Source of the DNA: LMDS01 sp039930465
GTDB taxonomy: Bacteria > Pseudomonadota > Gammaproteobacteria > Burkholderiales > Burkholderiaceae_C
DNA: 24,597 nt
Direction of reading: 5' to 3'
Assembly: GCA_039930465.1 (NCBI GenBank)
Contig: JBDTTU010000063.1
Coordinates: 1 to 24,597, forward strand
The notes under the pieces are model-generated. The model worked only from the letters and a program-made list of their open reading frames with translations, ran no database searches and was not told the origin of the DNA. The position numbers were made by a program, and so were the translations under genes. Every line of letters starts with the position of its first letter. Position 1 is the stretch's first letter. Positions 24,111 through 24,597 of the stretch are shown piece by piece.

Positions 24111-24231
24111 GATCGTGGACGCCCATTTCAGTCTGATCGTGGACGCTGTTTCAGCGTGATCGTGGACGGTCTGGGGAGGCACACAAGTCCTGGGTTGAAT
24201 GTAGCCTAATCGTCCACGATCAGCCTGAAAC
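24111..24231. repeat. Subterminal repeats of the IS21-family end
   Basis: Three direct copies of GATCGTGGACG occur at 24111-24121, 24135-24145 and 24158-24168, each preceded by TTTCAG. An inverted copy follows at 24211-24231, reading GTTTCAGGCTGATCGTGGAC on the minus strand. Multiple short repeats at the ends, bound by the IstA transposase, are a known trait of IS21 elements. The 23-24 bp spacing is about two helical turns. Confidence 0.85.
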
Positions 24232-24320
24232 GGCTTGCTGTGGCGCCGGCGTCGCGGTCGGTTTTGGGGTTGGAATGTTCATCAGATTTCAGGCCCCTGC
24301 CAGGCCGCCGGAGGCGCCCC

Positions 24321-24348
24321 GACCGAGCACATGTACTCATGCTCGGTC
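24321..24348 (-). repeat. Perfect inverted repeat after istB
   Basis: Arms GACCGAGCA (24321-24329) and TGCTCGGTC (24340-24348) are exact complements around a 10-base loop. It lies about 31 bp past the istB stop on the minus strand. No T-run follows, so it is not a standard intrinsic terminator, but it could slow transcription out of the IS or protect the mRNA 3' end. Confidence 0.5.
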
Positions 24349-24379
24349 AGAGCGGCGGCGATGCCTGAGCAAGCGCGGT

Positions 24380-24597
24380 TCATGACGGCTGCAGGGCTTC
24401 GGTGTCGCGCAGCGACTTGGTGGCCTTCAAGTCGATCTTGTGGCTGCTGTGCACGACCCGGTCGAGGATGGCGTCGGCCAGCGTGGGGTCGTTGAGGTAG
24501 GTATGCCAGGCCTTGACCGGCAACTGGCTGGTGATCAAGGTCGAGCGCGTGCCGATGCGGTCGTCCAGCAACTCCAGCAGGTCGTTGCGCTCGGCAG
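24380..24597 (-). CDS. istB: IS21-family helper ATPase IstB (C-terminal part)
   Basis: The last 71 residues of IstB, the AAA+ ATPase that assists the IstA transposase in target choice; the gene continues past the right edge. The visible sequence includes LLELLDDRIGTRSTLITSQL (sensor region with the conserved TSQ), then WHTYLNDPTLADAILDRVVH and SHKIDLK, which are near-invariant in IstB proteins. Stop TGA is at 24382-24380. The Walker motifs would lie outside the window. Confidence 0.93.
   Translation of the reverse strand, partial: AERNDLLELLDDRIGTRSTLITSQLPVKAWHTYLNDPTLADAILDRVVHSSHKIDLKATKSLRDTEALQPS

Larger units (their letters stand above)
24098..24597 (-). mobile_element. IS21-family insertion sequence, istB end (partial)
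   Basis: The element runs off the right edge; istA would lie beyond it. Its end in the window is placed at about 24098, where FadB-like homology stops and TGCGTATTTCAG begins (IS21 elements usually start with TG). The subterminal repeats and the istB 3' part lie inside. No stop or deletion is visible in what can be read. No target duplication can be checked without the other end. Confidence 0.82.

Noticed and set aside
22599..24209. 536-codon plus-strand frame opposite the dehydrogenase
   Set aside because: Composition typical of an antisense frame; the minus strand carries clear FadB-type motifs.

Overview
The window looks like high-GC DNA from a betaproteobacterium of the Burkholderiales type. 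This rests on strongly G/C-biased third codon positions, a divergent acdR/acdS pair typical of that group, and CoA-linked catabolic genes of the kind common there. It is chromosomal or large-replicon accessory DNA bracketed by insertion sequences. There is no rRNA, tRNA, CRISPR array or phage gene that I can see.

Layout. (1) Positions 1-2200: the tail of an unknown gene, an apparently intact IS1634-family (IS4 superfamily) element, and about 270 bp without a convincing gene. (2) 2203-10131: a LysR regulator divergent from a complete peptide-type ABC importer (substrate-binding protein, two permeases, two ATPases), whose last gene overlaps an M20 metallopeptidase. This reads as one uptake-and-hydrolysis operon for a peptide or N-acyl/amide compound. 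(3) 10128-14505: a 1-aminocyclopropane-1-carboxylate (ACC) deaminase gene (acdS, all diagnostic residues present) followed 18 bp later by a homodimeric pyruvate-dehydrogenase-type E1 gene, with the Lrp-type regulator acdR divergent from acdS. The product of ACC deaminase, 2-oxobutyrate, is a plausible substrate for the E1, so the pair may form an ACC to propionyl-CoA route. (4) 14506-15057: a decayed junction holding a frameshifted RidA-family gene and a small fragment of a nitronate-monooxygenase-like gene. (5) 15058-24097: a minus-strand catabolic operon in the order FadB-like 3-hydroxyacyl-CoA dehydrogenase (5' truncated), periplasmic binding protein, nitronate-monooxygenase-like flavoprotein, acyl-CoA ligase, quinone-oxidoreductase-type MDR, nitroreductase, enoyl-CoA hydratase, LCAD/IVD-type acyl-CoA dehydrogenase. 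It resembles a dedicated beta-oxidation pathway for an unidentified carboxylic acid. (6) 24098-24597: the istB end of an IS21-family element that has cut off the crotonase half and the promoter side of the FadB-like gene.

The points most worth following up are the acdS-E1 operon with its AcdR operator and ruined ridA, the unassigned CoA pathway with two flavoenzymes, and the hybrid ORF made where the IS21 end reads in frame into the dehydrogenase.
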